Of a stretch of DNA of 41,644 nucleotides, positions 1-9,904 are shown one piece after another. Position 1 is the stretch's first letter; each line of letters starts with the position of its first letter. Made by a program: the position numbers and the translations under genes. The stretch lies in the NCBI GenBank assembly GCA_905478665.1, contig CAJQJL010000012.1, forward strand, positions 1 to 41,644, written 5' to 3'. The stretch comes from an uncultured Flavobacteriales bacterium (GTDB lineage Bacteria > Bacteroidota > Bacteroidia > Flavobacteriales_D > Crocinitomicaceae). The notes under the pieces were generated by a model. That model did no database searches. It was not told where the DNA came from and worked only from the letters and a program-made list of their open reading frames with translations.

Positions 1-2732
1 CGACAGATACGGCTCGCGTTTGGAAAACACAGATTAGCGGAGCCCTCTCTCGTGGTAAATTTCAGCGACAGATCATTCAGGGAACAGAAGGGAATCAAGG
101 TCCATATCGACTTTACGGAAGCGAAAACGAACCGTTCATTATTGTGTTGTCAGGAACGGAGAAGGTTTATATTGACGGAAAGCTTTTGGAGCGTGGTCAG
201 GAATACGACTACGTCATAAACTATAACACGGCAGAGGTCATTTTCACCTCAAGGAATCAAATCACCAAGGACTCTCGAATCGTTGTTGAGTTTCAATATT
301 CAGATCAAAATTATGCGCGATCGCTTGTGCAGACTTCAACAACTTACAATTCCGAAAAGTTTAAATTTTGGTTGAACGGATACTCTGAGCAGGATGCTAA
401 AAATCAAACCTTGCAACAGGAGCTATCACTTAGTCAGAAGAACCTGTTGGCCAGTATTGGTGATACGTTGGAATTGGCTAGAACATCAAGTATTGATTCT
501 GTTGGGTTTTTCGACAATCAAAATTTGTACAAGATGGTCGATTCTTTGGTTTTGGGAACACCTTATGATTCTGTCCTTGTTTACTCTGTGAACCCTGATT
601 CAGCGATCTATCGAGCCACGTTTGAGTTTGTTGGAGCTGGAAATGGTGATTATGAATTGAGCAATTTTAATGCCTTAGGTAAGGTCTATCGATGGGTTGC
701 TCCAGTTGGTGGCTTTTCAGTGGGGGATTACGCTCCTTCTCGTTTGATAATCACTCCGAAACAACGTCAGATGGTTAGTGCTGGAATGAATGTACGTATT
801 GCCAAAGGGGTGCACCTTGAAACGGAATTGGCCTATTCGAAGAATGACATTAATACTTTTTCAAATCACGATGCAGACGATGACGATAGTTTTGCGGGGA
901 CAACAAAATTGATAGGGGACATACCGTTGTCGAAGGATACAATTCCAAAATGGTTTCTGCGCACAAAAATGGAAATTGAGGCGCGGGATAAAAATTTTAG
1001 TCCTATTGAACAGTATCGTGCGGTTGAGTTTGATCGTGACTGGAACACGCGTAACAAAGGATATACGGGTAATCAAGTTGCTTCCAGTTTGAGTACGAAT
1101 TTTATTAATCGCAAGCATGGTAATTTCAATGTCGAAGGACAACATTACGTAGTTGGTGGCGATTACGAAGGTCTGAGAGGGAAGCTTGATGGTAGATGGA
1201 ACCAAAAAGGATTCAATGGTATTTGGGATGCCAGTTACTTGTCAAGTCAGACAACGGAGAAAAATGAATTTTTGCGCCATAGGTCCGAGTTCTCTCAGAA
1301 TATCAAGTGGTTCAAAATTGGTTATAAAGACGATCACGAATTGAATCAGTTTAGAGGCGATTTTCTAAAGACATCGAGCTACCAGTTTTTCGATTATCAG
1401 TTTTACCTTGCCAACGGCGATTCAATTAAAAACGATTACAAAATATTTTACCGTGAACGCTATGACAAACGTTCAGATAGCACCTCTTTAGTTCCCATTG
1501 CAAAAGCCCGTTCGATTGGTGGTGAAGTCAATATTACAGAATGGAAAAATCAGAAATTAAGTTTCATTACAAGTTATCGTGAATTGAAAATTTTGGACAG
1601 CGTTTTGGCTGGTCAATCTCCTGAAAACACCCTGCTTGGAAGAATCGAACATGAGCTTCGTGCATTTAAAGGAGCCATAACATTGAATACATTTTACGAA
1701 GTTGGTTCGGGTTTGGAATTGAAGCGTGAGTTCCTCTATATTCAAGTCAATGATGGACAAGGAATCTATACTTGGATTGATTACAACGGTGATGGAATTA
1801 AAGATTTGAATGAATTTGAAATTGCCCAATTTGTTGATCAAGCGAGTTATATTCGTGTATTTACCCCAAGTAGCGAGTACGTCAAAACCTATTCGAACGA
1901 ATATAACCAATCTATCTATTGGCGACCCGAACGTATTTGGGCATCCAAAAAAGGATTTTTAAAGTTTCTTTCCCGTTTTTCTGATCAAGCCAGAGGTAGA
2001 ATTCAGCGCAAGACCGATTATTTTAATGGTGCAGAGGCATTTAATCCATTTGTAACCCGAATCAATGATACGAACCTAATTTCAACGAGTTCCAATCTTC
2101 GGAATACACTATTCTTCAATCGAATTTCAAGTATTTTTGGTGCTGATTACACTTATCAAGACGTTAGAAGCAAAACCTTGTTGGCAAGTGGATTTGATTC
2201 ACGCTCGAAGATGTATCATGAACTGTCATTCCGATGGAATATCAGACGCAAATTCACCATTAAGTCATCTGCTAAAATTGGAGAGAAAACGTCTAAGGCG
2301 GATTACACTTCTGGGCGCGATTATGAACTGGAGTATTATTTCATTGAGCCGAGTCTAATTTATCAGCCAAACACTAAATTCAGAGTAACACTAGACGGCA
2401 GAGTCTCGGAGAAACGCAACCATCCTGATTTAGGGGCAGAGCGATCACAAGTTTATGAAATTGGAACAACGTTTAAATTCAATCAGGCAGAAAAAGGAAG
2501 TTTGCAAGGCTCGTTTAATGTGATTCGAATTGTTTACGAAGGAATTCAAAATTCAGCATTGGGCTTCGAAATGCTTGAGGGATTAAAACCGGGAATTAAC
2601 TACACTTGGAATCTTGGATATCAACGATCCATTTCGAAAAATTTGCAGTTATCCATTCAGTACAACGGGCGTAAATCTGAAGGAAACAAGGTGATTCACT
2701 CTGGTGGTATGGAGGTAAGAGCATTTTTCTAG
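1..2732 (+). CDS. Large outer-membrane beta-barrel-like protein, 5' end missing
   Basis: The reading frame is open from base 3, so the gene begins left of the window; the TTG at 144 is internal and not a start. The visible part is about 909 residues. It starts with a 'GNQGPYRL...GTEKVYIDGK' segment followed by 'DSRIVVEFQYSD', a pattern I know from large Bacteroidota surface proteins of the SprA-like kind. The rest is rich in alternating polar/aromatic strands and ends in Phe-Phe, as outer-membrane beta-barrels do. An EF-hand-like 12-mer (DYNGDGIKDLNE, bases 1779-1814) sits in the middle and could bind calcium. The function is not known; a structural or secretion-related outer-membrane role is inferred. 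A TonB-like gene follows 65 bases downstream of the stop, but nothing shows that they work together. Confidence 0.75.
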   Translation, partial: TDTARVWKTQISGALSRGKFQRQIIQGTEGNQGPYRLYGSENEPFIIVLSGTEKVYIDGKLLERGQEYDYVINYNTAEVIFTSRNQITKDSRIVVEFQYSDQNYARSLVQTSTTYNSEKFKFWLNGYSEQDAKNQTLQQELSLSQKNLLASIGDTLELARTSSIDSVGFFDNQNLYKMVDSLVLGTPYDSVLVYSVNPDSAIYRATFEFVGAGNGDYELSNFNALGKVYRWVAPVGGFSVGDYAPSRLIITPKQRQMVSAGMNVRIAKGVHLETELAYSKNDINTFSNHDADDDDSFAGTTKLIGDIPLSKDTIPKWFLRTKMEIEARDKNFSPIEQYRAVEFDRDWNTRNKGYTGNQVASSLSTNFINRKHGNFNVEGQHYVVGGDYEGLRGKLDGRWNQKGFNGIWDASYLSSQTTEKNEFLRHRSEFSQNIKWFKIGYKDDHELNQFRGDFLKTSSYQFFDYQFYLANGDSIKNDYKIFYRERYDKRSDSTSLVPIAKARSIGGEVNITEWKNQKLSFITSYRELKILDSVLAGQSPENTLLGRIEHELRAFKGAITLNTFYEVGSGLELKREFLYIQVNDGQGIYTWIDYNGDGIKDLNEFEIAQFVDQASYIRVFTPSSEYVKTYSNEYNQSIYWRPERIWASKKGFLKFLSRFSDQARGRIQRKTDYFNGAEAFNPFVTRINDTNLISTSSNLRNTLFFNRISSIFGADYTYQDVRSKTLLASGFDSRSKMYHELSFRWNIRRKFTIKSSAKIGEKTSKADYTSGRDYELEYYFIEPSLIYQPNTKFRVTLDGRVSEKRNHPDLGAERSQVYEIGTTFKFNQAEKGSLQGSFNVIRIVYEGIQNSALGFEMLEGLKPGINYTWNLGYQRSISKNLQLSIQYNGRKSEGNKVIHSGGMEVRAFF

Positions 2733-2797
2733 CAGTGAACTTTATGCGAGGTTGAACCCAAGGCATGATTAGTTGTACTACCAGCAAAACGACAACT

Positions 2798-3688
2798 ATG
2801 AAGCTGGAAATCAAAGAACCATGTCACGAGGATTGGGACAATATGAAAATTGGTTTAATCTCACGTCATTGCGACGTTTGTGTAAAGAGCGTAATGGACT
2901 TTACGCAAATGAATCGTGCGCAGATCATCACTTATATTTTATCCAATCCAAACGAACAAGTCTGCGGTCGAATGAATAAAGATCAGTTCGATTTTCAGCA
3001 TGAAGACATTCCTGTATTAATCGAAGAGTTGAAAAAAGGAAAGGCGACGAATCCTTTTCTGATTTTGGCATTGGTTTGCTTGAGTTTATCTGCATGCGCT
3101 CAAGACAAAAATGGAAACATACAAACGCCTCCTCCGATAGAGGTGGTGCAAGGCCAGGTGGAACATAACCCTGATGATTCAACGCGAATAGCAATCACTG
3201 AGAAGCCACCTCGCGATCATCCTATCCGCAAAGGAAAGGTGGCATGCGAGATAATTGAAGAGGTAGAGCTGGGTGAGATTGAACCAGTGGAAATAGGCGA
3301 TATTGAAGTTGCTGTTTCAGGCGGAATAGGGATAGTTGAACAACCAGTAGAGCACCCCGTTGAGGATAAAGTCTATCAATTCGCTGAAAAAATGCCAGAA
3401 TTTAGCGGAGGTATGGAGAAGCTTTTTGACTTTGTAAACAAGAACTTGAGTTACCCAAGATATGAACGTGACAAGAATATTTCTGGTAACGTATACGTGC
3501 GTTTTGTTGTTGAAAAAGACGGGTCAATCACACGACCAGAAATCATGAGATCGGTTGTAGGGTCCAAAAATTTTGATGCCGAAGTTTTACGAATCATACG
3601 TATGATGCCAAAATGGACACCTGGAGAAAACCATGGAAACAAAGTCTCAGTTTACATGAGCCTCCCGATTCAGTTTCGTTTAAAGTAG
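2798..3688 (+). CDS. TonB C-terminal domain protein with N-terminal cysteine domain
   Basis: This is a 296-residue protein if it starts at the ATG at 2798; the ATG at 2765 would add 11 unconserved-looking residues. The N-terminus (about residues 1-70) has PCHEDWDNM, RHCDVCVKSVMDFT and VCGR motifs, a small cysteine domain recurrent at the start of Bacteroidota proteins. A hydrophobic segment (NPFLILALVCLSLSACAQ) then resembles either a membrane anchor or a lipoprotein-like signal in an internal position. An acidic linker follows. The last 95 or so residues match a TonB C-terminal domain (MPEFSGG ... YPRYERDKNISGNVYVRFVVE ... PKWTPG ... PIQF). TonB domains contact outer-membrane receptors in the periplasm. 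The N-terminal domain would lie in the cytoplasm if the hydrophobic segment is a single membrane helix. The partner receptor is unknown. Confidence 0.8.
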   Translation: MKLEIKEPCHEDWDNMKIGLISRHCDVCVKSVMDFTQMNRAQIITYILSNPNEQVCGRMNKDQFDFQHEDIPVLIEELKKGKATNPFLILALVCLSLSACAQDKNGNIQTPPPIEVVQGQVEHNPDDSTRIAITEKPPRDHPIRKGKVACEIIEEVELGEIEPVEIGDIEVAVSGGIGIVEQPVEHPVEDKVYQFAEKMPEFSGGMEKLFDFVNKNLSYPRYERDKNISGNVYVRFVVEKDGSITRPEIMRSVVGSKNFDAEVLRIIRMMPKWTPGENHGNKVSVYMSLPIQFRLK

Positions 3689-3815
3689 ATACTGTTGGAA
3701 ATTAGATGTTGGATCGCTCATTCCTCGCTTCTGGATACTAGATAGGAAAGATATCCATAACCCATAACCATTGATGAATAATTATGAAACGAATTTGGTT
3801 GAATCAAATTTTAGG

Positions 3816-4364
3816 TTATTCTTTCCCACATGTTTCGTTATACGTTTTCACTAACTTACTCAATTGATAAAATTTAGCATCTTGCACTTCTTTTGATAAC
3901 GCATCACAGTCTGGATCCAGTGACATCAATTTCTTTTTCCAATTCATTGCGATCAAGGTATATTTATTGGATTCAGATGATTTCAACTTCGCGTAATAAA
4001 TTGGAGAAGAAGATGTTTCACGCCGTCCTTGGATGTTCTCCGATGTATGAGCGTAATTTGAAATACAAAGCATCATAGGCCCATCAATCACGACCTCTAA
4101 AAACGAAACAGCTGAACGGTATTGAGCTGGTATATAGATCTTTCCTGAAACAAGAACCCTGCCATTGTGTGAATAACGGCGGAGGTCTTTTGCCGAGAAT
4201 TTCACCCTATTTCCATCAATCATTGCGGTCACTTTGCCATTGCCCTCTTTGATTTCACAATAGACTGTGTCCCCATTACTCTTAATCAGGTAATCACCTT
4301 TTTGACCAGTAACACTTACACTAACCATTAAAGCCAAGACTAATAATACTTTTTTCATTGACAT
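3816..4364 (-). CDS. Small secreted protein of unknown function
   Basis: This 182-residue protein begins with a clear signal peptide (MKKVLLVLALMVSVSVTGQ), so it should be exported to the periplasm or beyond. The start may be 4364 or the second Met at 4358, which gives the more usual MKK start. The mature part opens with 'KGDYLIKSNGDTVYCEI', a beta-rich opening seen in many uncharacterised Bacteroidota secreted proteins. Two Cys occur near the C-terminus (PDCDAL and NETCGKE). I do not recognise a family. It is the last gene of the minus-strand block, 104 bases downstream of der, and ends tail to tail with the TonB-like gene with 127 bases between them. No clear terminator hairpin is visible in that gap. 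Confidence 0.65.
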   Translation of the reverse strand: MSMKKVLLVLALMVSVSVTGQKGDYLIKSNGDTVYCEIKEGNGKVTAMIDGNRVKFSAKDLRRYSHNGRVLVSGKIYIPAQYRSAVSFLEVVIDGPMMLCISNYAHTSENIQGRRETSSSPIYYAKLKSSESNKYTLIAMNWKKKLMSLDPDCDALSKEVQDAKFYQLSKLVKTYNETCGKE

Positions 4365-4468
4365 ACTTTTGATATTATTTCTATAATCTGTTTATTCGAC
4401 TAGAGCGCCGCTGCGCTAGCAGTAAACTAATAAACTTCTTGTAAATAACAATTTCTTTTGTCCAATGA

Positions 4469-5779
4469 CTATTTCTTTCTAAAAAAGATCTTGATCGGAA
4501 CCCCTGTAAAATTGAAATGTTCACGGAGACGATTTTCTATAAATCGCTTGTAGCTATCCGGAATATACTGCGGTAGATTACAGAAAAATGCAAATGCCGG
4601 TGAATGTGTTGGTAACTGCTGCACATATTTGATCCTCACGTATTTCCCCTTTAAAGCTGGAGGAGGATTCGCTTCAATGATACCCAACATGATTTCATTC
4701 AATTTAGAAGTCGCTATTTTTTGGATTCTGTTCTGGTGAACTTCCATAGCCATCTCCAATGCTTTGTGAATTCGTTGTTTGGTAATTGTTGAGGTAAAAA
4801 TGATTGGAACATCATTGAAAGGAGCAAGTTGTTCTCGGATATTGTCCTCAAATGCCTGCATTGTTTTGTGATCTTTTTCTACCAAATCCCACTTATTGAC
4901 GAGGACAACAACTCCCTTTGAATTTTTTTCGATGATATAGAAAATATTCAGATCTTGCTTTTGAACGCCTTCTTCCGCATCAATCATGAAAATACACACA
5001 TCTGAATTTTCAATAGCACTAATAGAACGCAAAACAGAGTAATATTCAATGTCTTCGTGAACCTTCGCTTTTTTGCGAATTCCTGCTGTGTCCACCAACA
5101 TGAAGTCAAAACCGAAAGCCGTATAGCGCGTATTGATTGAGTCACGTGTTGTACCCGAAATGTCCGTTACAATATTGCGTTCCTCACCCGTAAAAGCATT
5201 TACCAAAGATGATTTTCCAACATTTGGTTTTCCAACAATGGCAATATGCGGCAAGTCATCACCATCGCGCACTGAATCATCATCCTTGTCGAATTCCTTT
5301 ACAACTTCATCGAGCAGATCTCCTGTTCCGCTTCCATTTGTCGCCGAAACATCAAATACTTCTCCTAAACCAAGTGACCAGAATTCAGCAGACAAACCTA
5401 CACGATCTGTATTGTCTACTTTATTTGCAACGATAAATACCTTTTTGTTTGATTTGCGCAACAGCTTTGCTACGACCTCATCAAGATCAACAATTCCCGT
5501 TGTGACATCCAGCATAAAGATGATCACACCTGCCTCATCAATGGCAATTTCTACCTGCTTGCGAATTTCTGCTTCAAAAATATCGTCCGAACCGCGAACG
5601 TATCCACCTGTATCTATTACCGAGAAATCAACTCCGTTCCATTCTCCACGACCGTACAGGCGATCGCGCGTAACACCGCTGACCTCTTTTACAATTGCTC
5701 GTCTCGACTCAGTCAAACGATTGAAGAGTGTCGATTTTCCGACATTCGGTCTTCCTACTATTGCGACAATGTTGCTCAT
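4469..5779 (-). CDS. der: Ribosome-assembly GTPase Der (EngA)
   Basis: Der is an essential double-GTPase needed for maturation of the 50S ribosomal subunit. Its 436 residues are the usual length. The first G domain has GRPNVGKST (9-17), DTGG (56-59) and NKVD (119-122). The second has GKPNVGKSS (183-191), DTAG (230-233) and NKWD (295-298). The C-terminal part (about 350-436) has the KH-like domain with '[19 protein letters not shown]' and ends in IFFRKK. All nucleotide-binding motifs are intact. The start codon lies 3 bases after the era stop, so the two are almost certainly cotranscribed, an arrangement that fits their shared role in ribosome assembly. A 217-residue open frame on the opposite strand is a shadow of this gene. 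Confidence 0.98.
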   Translation of the reverse strand: MSNIVAIVGRPNVGKSTLFNRLTESRRAIVKEVSGVTRDRLYGRGEWNGVDFSVIDTGGYVRGSDDIFEAEIRKQVEIAIDEAGVIIFMLDVTTGIVDLDEVVAKLLRKSNKKVFIVANKVDNTDRVGLSAEFWSLGLGEVFDVSATNGSGTGDLLDEVVKEFDKDDDSVRDGDDLPHIAIVGKPNVGKSSLVNAFTGEERNIVTDISGTTRDSINTRYTAFGFDFMLVDTAGIRKKAKVHEDIEYYSVLRSISAIENSDVCIFMIDAEEGVQKQDLNIFYIIEKNSKGVVVLVNKWDLVEKDHKTMQAFEDNIREQLAPFNDVPIIFTSTITKQRIHKALEMAMEVHQNRIQKIATSKLNEIMLGIIEANPPPALKGKYVRIKYVQQLPTHSPAFAFFCNLPQYIPDSYKRFIENRLREHFNFTGVPIKIFFRKK

Positions 5780-5782
5780 TTC

Positions 5783-6658
5783 TTAGTATCCGTATTTCTT
5801 CAATTTCTGTGCTGATCCACGCCAGTCTTTATCCACCTTTACAATGTTCTGTAAGAAGACTTTCTTGTCGATGAATTGTTCCATTTCCTTTCGCGATTCG
5901 TATCCTATTCGCTTCAACATTTCACCGCCTTTACCGATGATAATTCCTTTCTGAGAATCACGTTCAACAATAATTAGAGCTCTTATTCGCGTAATATCAG
6001 GTTCTTCTATGTATTCTTCAATTTCCACTTGGCAGGCATAAGGAATTTCTTTTTGACAGTGGATAAATATCTTCTCACGAATTATTTCCGAAATAAAGAA
6101 ACGCATCGGACGATCGGTCATTGCGTCTTTATCATAGTATGGTGGACTTTCTGGAATGTTTGCTCTGATTTCTTCCCAAACACCATCAATGTTGAATCCG
6201 TGCAAAGCAGAGATTGGAAAAACTTTCGCTTTAGGCAATCGCTGTTGCCAATAATCCAATTTTTCTTTCACCGATTTCTGGTCAGAAAGATCCATCTTAT
6301 TGATTAGACAAAGTACAGGAACCTCTAGGCGTTGAATTCGCTCTAGCGTTTCCTTGTGATTCATTTCCGTTTCGTTCGTATCCGTCACAAATAATAGAAC
6401 ATCTGCATCCTTGATAGAACTGTTGACATAATCCATCATGTTATCGTGTAGCTTGTAAGCTGAGTTCACGACCCCTGGTGTATCAGAGAATACAATTTGG
6501 TGTTCTTCATCATTCACAATCCCAAGAATGCGATGACGTGTTGTTTGTGCTTTGGAAGTAACAATAGAAAGTTTCTCACCCACCAATTTATTCATGAGTG
6601 TAGATTTCCCAACATTTGGACTTCCAACAATACTTACAAAACCCGATTTATGTGCCAT
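5783..6658 (-). CDS. era: GTPase Era
   Basis: Era binds the 3' end region of 16S rRNA and helps assemble the 30S subunit. The start chosen is the ATG at 6658 (MAHKSGFVSIVG), giving 291 residues; a TTG at 6679 would add seven residues with no support. Motifs are G12-SPNVGKS-19 (P-loop), DTPG (59-62) and NKMD (120-123). The C-terminal KH domain carries the RNA-binding signature GIIIGKGGEMLKRIG. The protein ends in LKKYGY, close to the family norm. The gene is followed after 3 bases by der. The 129 bases upstream, before the next minus-strand gene, could hold a promoter but no convincing Bacteroidota -33/-7 pair was found. Confidence 0.98.
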   Translation of the reverse strand: MAHKSGFVSIVGSPNVGKSTLMNKLVGEKLSIVTSKAQTTRHRILGIVNDEEHQIVFSDTPGVVNSAYKLHDNMMDYVNSSIKDADVLLFVTDTNETEMNHKETLERIQRLEVPVLCLINKMDLSDQKSVKEKLDYWQQRLPKAKVFPISALHGFNIDGVWEEIRANIPESPPYYDKDAMTDRPMRFFISEIIREKIFIHCQKEIPYACQVEIEEYIEEPDITRIRALIIVERDSQKGIIIGKGGEMLKRIGYESRKEMEQFIDKKVFLQNIVKVDKDWRGSAQKLKKYGY

Positions 6659-6787
6659 TTCCTTCGTTTCGAGGTGCAAAGAAACGGAAAATTCGTGGAA
6701 GGCGGGTTATAAATAGCGATGACAAGCAAAAGAGCTGCAGGTAAAACCAACAGCCCTTTGTATATATCGAGAAGATTTAAGACCTGT

Positions 6788-7684
6788 TTAGCGACCTTTT
6801 TTCCCTCCTTTATTTCCTCCGGATTTTTTTCCTCCGCCAGACTTTCTTCCACCTGGACGCTTGGTCGGCTTTCCAGTAGATTGTCTTTGTGTATTGGAAT
6901 TTTTCGCTCCTGGGCTTGTAGGGCTTGTAGGGCTTGGATTTACACTTTTTGTGACTTTCTTATTCTTGCCACGGTTGTGATTGCTTTTTCCATGACTTTG
7001 CTTTGCATTCTTGTGATGCGCATGGTACGTATGCGAATGCTTTCTATGTTTGTGGTAGTGATTATGAGCATGATGAGAACGATATACTGTTACTCTTCTG
7101 CAGTGTACATGATGATGTCTAGGGTGAGCACGATAAACACTCCATGGCACTGGCTTCCAAGGTCTGTAGTACGAAGGATAACGTCCATATCTCCATGGTG
7201 AAACCCAAATGACATATCTTGGACTGTAAATGTGACGTACAGGCTTCCAGTTGTATGCATTTACAACCGCATCGCTTTTGTCGTCTCCAGGTTCGACAAT
7301 GTAGTCTGTACCGTACAACTCTTCATCTCCAACAATTTGGACGGAAGTTTCTTTGCCTTCTTCCTCAATATGGATTACTGCAACATCTTGTGCTTCTTCA
7401 TCACTGTATGGTACTTGAAGTGTTAATGAATGCGTATTTCCATCTGAATAGTCAATCACACGAATGTAGTCTACAAATCCATCCTCATTGAGGTCTAAAT
7501 TGTTTACATCATTCTTTTCAGAATTCAATTGATTTTCGAAATCTTCAACCGATTCAGATTTCTCAAAAAGATTTAAAACAGCATCGAGATCAAGATTGTC
7601 TCCAGCCTTTTCCGGTTGATCATCCGCAGCGAAAGAAAGCAGCGAAAGAAATAATACGTTGATAATTAAAAGGATCTTCTTCAT
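6788..7684 (-). CDS. Secreted protein with basic His- and Gly/Lys-rich tail, function unknown
   Basis: This is a 298-residue protein with a signal peptide (MKKILLIINVLFLSLLSFAA). Residues about 28-130 are acidic and contain 'LDLNEDGFVDYIRVIDYSDGN' followed by 'VAVIHIEEEG...VQIVGDEELYG', a fold I recognise as a common uncharacterised Bacteroidota secreted family. A Trp/Tyr/Pro-rich stretch follows (WVSPWRYGRYPSYYRPWKPVPW). The last 130 residues are dominated by His (HPRHHHVH, HHAHNHYHKHRKH) and then Lys/Gly/Pro (GGRKSGGGKKSGGNKGGKKGR). The His cluster could bind metals and the basic tail could bind polyanions; both are inferences. The DLNEDG loop resembles a partial EF-hand. It lies between the oligopeptidase B and era genes on the same strand, with no functional link visible. 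Confidence 0.75.
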   Translation of the reverse strand: MKKILLIINVLFLSLLSFAADDQPEKAGDNLDLDAVLNLFEKSESVEDFENQLNSEKNDVNNLDLNEDGFVDYIRVIDYSDGNTHSLTLQVPYSDEEAQDVAVIHIEEEGKETSVQIVGDEELYGTDYIVEPGDDKSDAVVNAYNWKPVRHIYSPRYVIWVSPWRYGRYPSYYRPWKPVPWSVYRAHPRHHHVHCRRVTVYRSHHAHNHYHKHRKHSHTYHAHHKNAKQSHGKSNHNRGKNKKVTKSVNPSPTSPTSPGAKNSNTQRQSTGKPTKRPGGRKSGGGKKSGGNKGGKKGR

Positions 7685-7741
7685 AGTTAGTTATTTAAAA
7701 GGAACAGCAGTTGGACACATGAAGTTTCAAAAGGTTTAATC

Positions 7742-9886
7742 TTATTTTGTAATTCCTTCTAGATTCAGTAGAAAAGCGTATTCTAAAGCAACTTCTTTAA
7801 AGCGTTCAAACCGTCCAGAAGCCCCGCCGTGACCAACATCCATGTTGCAATGCATCAATAATAAATTGTCATCTGTTTTATAATCACGCAATTTAGCAAT
7901 CCACTTTGCTGGCTCCCAATATTGCACTTGACTGTCCCAGTAACCTGTTGTAATCAAGATGTTTGGGTAATCTTTTCGCTCCACATTATCATACGGAGAA
8001 TAGGATTTCATGTAATCATAGTATTTCTTGTCTTTTGGATTTCCCCATTCATCAAATTCCCCGGTCGTAAGTGGAATTGATTCGTCGAGCATCGTAGAGA
8101 CAACATCTACAAAAGGCACAGCAGCGATTACGCCATTCCAAAGTTCAGGCTTCATATTTAGAATTGCCCCCATAAGTAATCCTCCAGCGCTTCCTCCCAT
8201 CGCGTACAAATGGTCTGGAGCCGTATACTTGTTCTTTACCAAGTAGTCTCCACAATCGATAAAGTCATTAAACGTATTCTTTTTCTTCAAGAGTTTACCG
8301 TTCTCGTACCATTCACGACCCATTTCTTGTCCTCCACGAATATGTGCGATTGCAAAAATAAACCCGCGATCGAGAAGGCTTAAGCGAACAGAACTGAAGT
8401 AGGCATCCATACTCGATCCGTAAGATCCATAAGCATATAGAAGGAGAGGCGCAGTACCGTCCAATTTTGTTCCTTCTTTGTATACAATAGAAATAGGAAC
8501 ATTAGCACCGTCTCGTACAGTTGCGAATACCCTTTCTGAAACATAATTGTCAGGAGAGAAGTTTTTATCCATTACTTCCGTCTGCTTTCGCTGAATTTGA
8601 GTGCGTGTACGCATGTTATAGTCGTAGACCGTGTTTGGCGTTGTCAATGAGGTGTAGGCATAACGTAATTCTTCTGAATCAAATTCGACATTTGTAGTCG
8701 TATAGGCCATGTATGCAGGATCACGAAACTGAATATAGTGTTCGGAATTATCGGACCATTGTACTGCACGTAGGGTGTTGAGTCCATTTTTTCGCTCTGA
8801 CAGCACATAATGATTTTTGAAAATATCAATGCTCTCCAATAACACATCGGCTCTGTGTGGAATAACTTCAATCCAATTCGATTTTTCCGTTTTTGTAACG
8901 GGTGTTTTCATCAACTTGAAATTCTTCGCGTTATTGTTTGTTATTATATAGAAGTGATCTTCATATTGACTCACGGAGTATTCATGATCTTTTTCACGTG
9001 GCTGAATTACTTTCCATTTTCCACTTGGTGTATTGGCATCCAAAAATTGGTATTCAGTCGACAAGGTTTGATACGAAACGATCATCAGGTAATCACCCGA
9101 TTTTGATTTGTAGATTGAGCAACCGAATGTATCGTCCTTTTCTTCAAATACCAGTTCATCGTCTTTTTGATCAGTACCAATAACATGCTTGTATATTTGC
9201 GATGAACGAAGCGTGATAGGGTCTTTTTTTGTGTAGAAAATAGTTTTGTTATCATTTGCCCAAACAGCATCGCCTTCTGTGTTTGTAATTTTGTCCGAGA
9301 GATTTTTTCCAGTTGTGAGGTCTTTTACGTGAATTGTATATTCTCTTCTTGAGACGAGGTCAACGCTATACGCCAGAAGTTTATTATTTGGACTAACGCT
9401 CGCTCCACCTATCGCAAAATAAGCTTGTCCTTTGCCCATCTCTGGACCGTTAAGCATTATTTCTTCAAGCGCCGATTCTGTTCCCTTCTTTCTACAATAA
9501 AGTGCATAATCATCTCCTTTTTCAAATCGCGAATAATAGATATAGCCATTTTTCTTATAAGGTACAGAAGCATCATCTTGTTTAATCCGTCCAACCATTT
9601 CATCGAAAAGAACTGTTTGAAAATCCTTCGTATGCTTCAAGGTTTCATCTAAGTATGAATTTTCGGCATTCAGATAATCGAGTACGTCCTGTGTCTGTCC
9701 ATCGGGAGTTTCTGCTTCCTTTTGCTCATCAGATAAGCGCATCCAGAAATAGTTGTCAATACGTGTGTCACCGTGAGTAGTATGCTTTTTTTCGATCTTT
9801 TTTGCTTTCGGAGTTTCGTTCATGTTTTGTTGACCTATTGCGAGTCCCATTGATAGAATAGAGACAAGTGTTAAATGAATTTTCAT
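7742..9886 (-). CDS. ptrB: Oligopeptidase B (protease II, S9A family)
   Basis: This prolyl-oligopeptidase-family serine peptidase cleaves short peptides after Arg or Lys. It has 714 residues. The N-terminus looks like a signal peptide (MKIHLTLVSILSMGLAIGQQ), so the enzyme is probably periplasmic, unlike the E. coli enzyme. Residues about 30-430 form the beta-propeller (HTTHGDTRIDNYFWMRL at its start). The C-terminal alpha/beta-hydrolase has GGSAGG with the nucleophile Ser566, Asp651 in YWDSQVQYWEPAKW, and His686 in DVGHGG. The spacing of this triad (85 and 35 residues) equals that of E. coli oligopeptidase B (S532, D617, H652), so the active site looks complete. The gene points away from the eCIS locus, and 187 bases separate the two starts. 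Confidence 0.95.
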   Translation of the reverse strand: MKIHLTLVSILSMGLAIGQQNMNETPKAKKIEKKHTTHGDTRIDNYFWMRLSDEQKEAETPDGQTQDVLDYLNAENSYLDETLKHTKDFQTVLFDEMVGRIKQDDASVPYKKNGYIYYSRFEKGDDYALYCRKKGTESALEEIMLNGPEMGKGQAYFAIGGASVSPNNKLLAYSVDLVSRREYTIHVKDLTTGKNLSDKITNTEGDAVWANDNKTIFYTKKDPITLRSSQIYKHVIGTDQKDDELVFEEKDDTFGCSIYKSKSGDYLMIVSYQTLSTEYQFLDANTPSGKWKVIQPREKDHEYSVSQYEDHFYIITNNNAKNFKLMKTPVTKTEKSNWIEVIPHRADVLLESIDIFKNHYVLSERKNGLNTLRAVQWSDNSEHYIQFRDPAYMAYTTTNVEFDSEELRYAYTSLTTPNTVYDYNMRTRTQIQRKQTEVMDKNFSPDNYVSERVFATVRDGANVPISIVYKEGTKLDGTAPLLLYAYGSYGSSMDAYFSSVRLSLLDRGFIFAIAHIRGGQEMGREWYENGKLLKKKNTFNDFIDCGDYLVKNKYTAPDHLYAMGGSAGGLLMGAILNMKPELWNGVIAAVPFVDVVSTMLDESIPLTTGEFDEWGNPKDKKYYDYMKSYSPYDNVERKDYPNILITTGYWDSQVQYWEPAKWIAKLRDYKTDDNLLLMHCNMDVGHGGASGRFERFKEVALEYAFLLNLEGITK

Positions 9887-9904
9887 ATGTGGTTCTTAAT
9901 AATT

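Noticed and set aside
4404..4417. Short hairpin AGCGC-CGCT-GCGCT downstream of der
   Set aside because: The stem is only 5 bases and has no U-run on either strand, so it is not a supported terminator.
5133..5786. 217-residue open frame on the + strand
   Set aside because: It lies fully antisense to der, whose motifs are all intact, and its composition is that of a shadow frame (Ser/Thr/Pro-rich).
6634..6852. 72-residue frame with a membrane-like segment (GLLVLPAALLLVIAI) on the - strand
   Set aside because: It overlaps the Gly/Lys tail of the secreted protein and the start of era in another frame; it lacks its own clear start and conservation.
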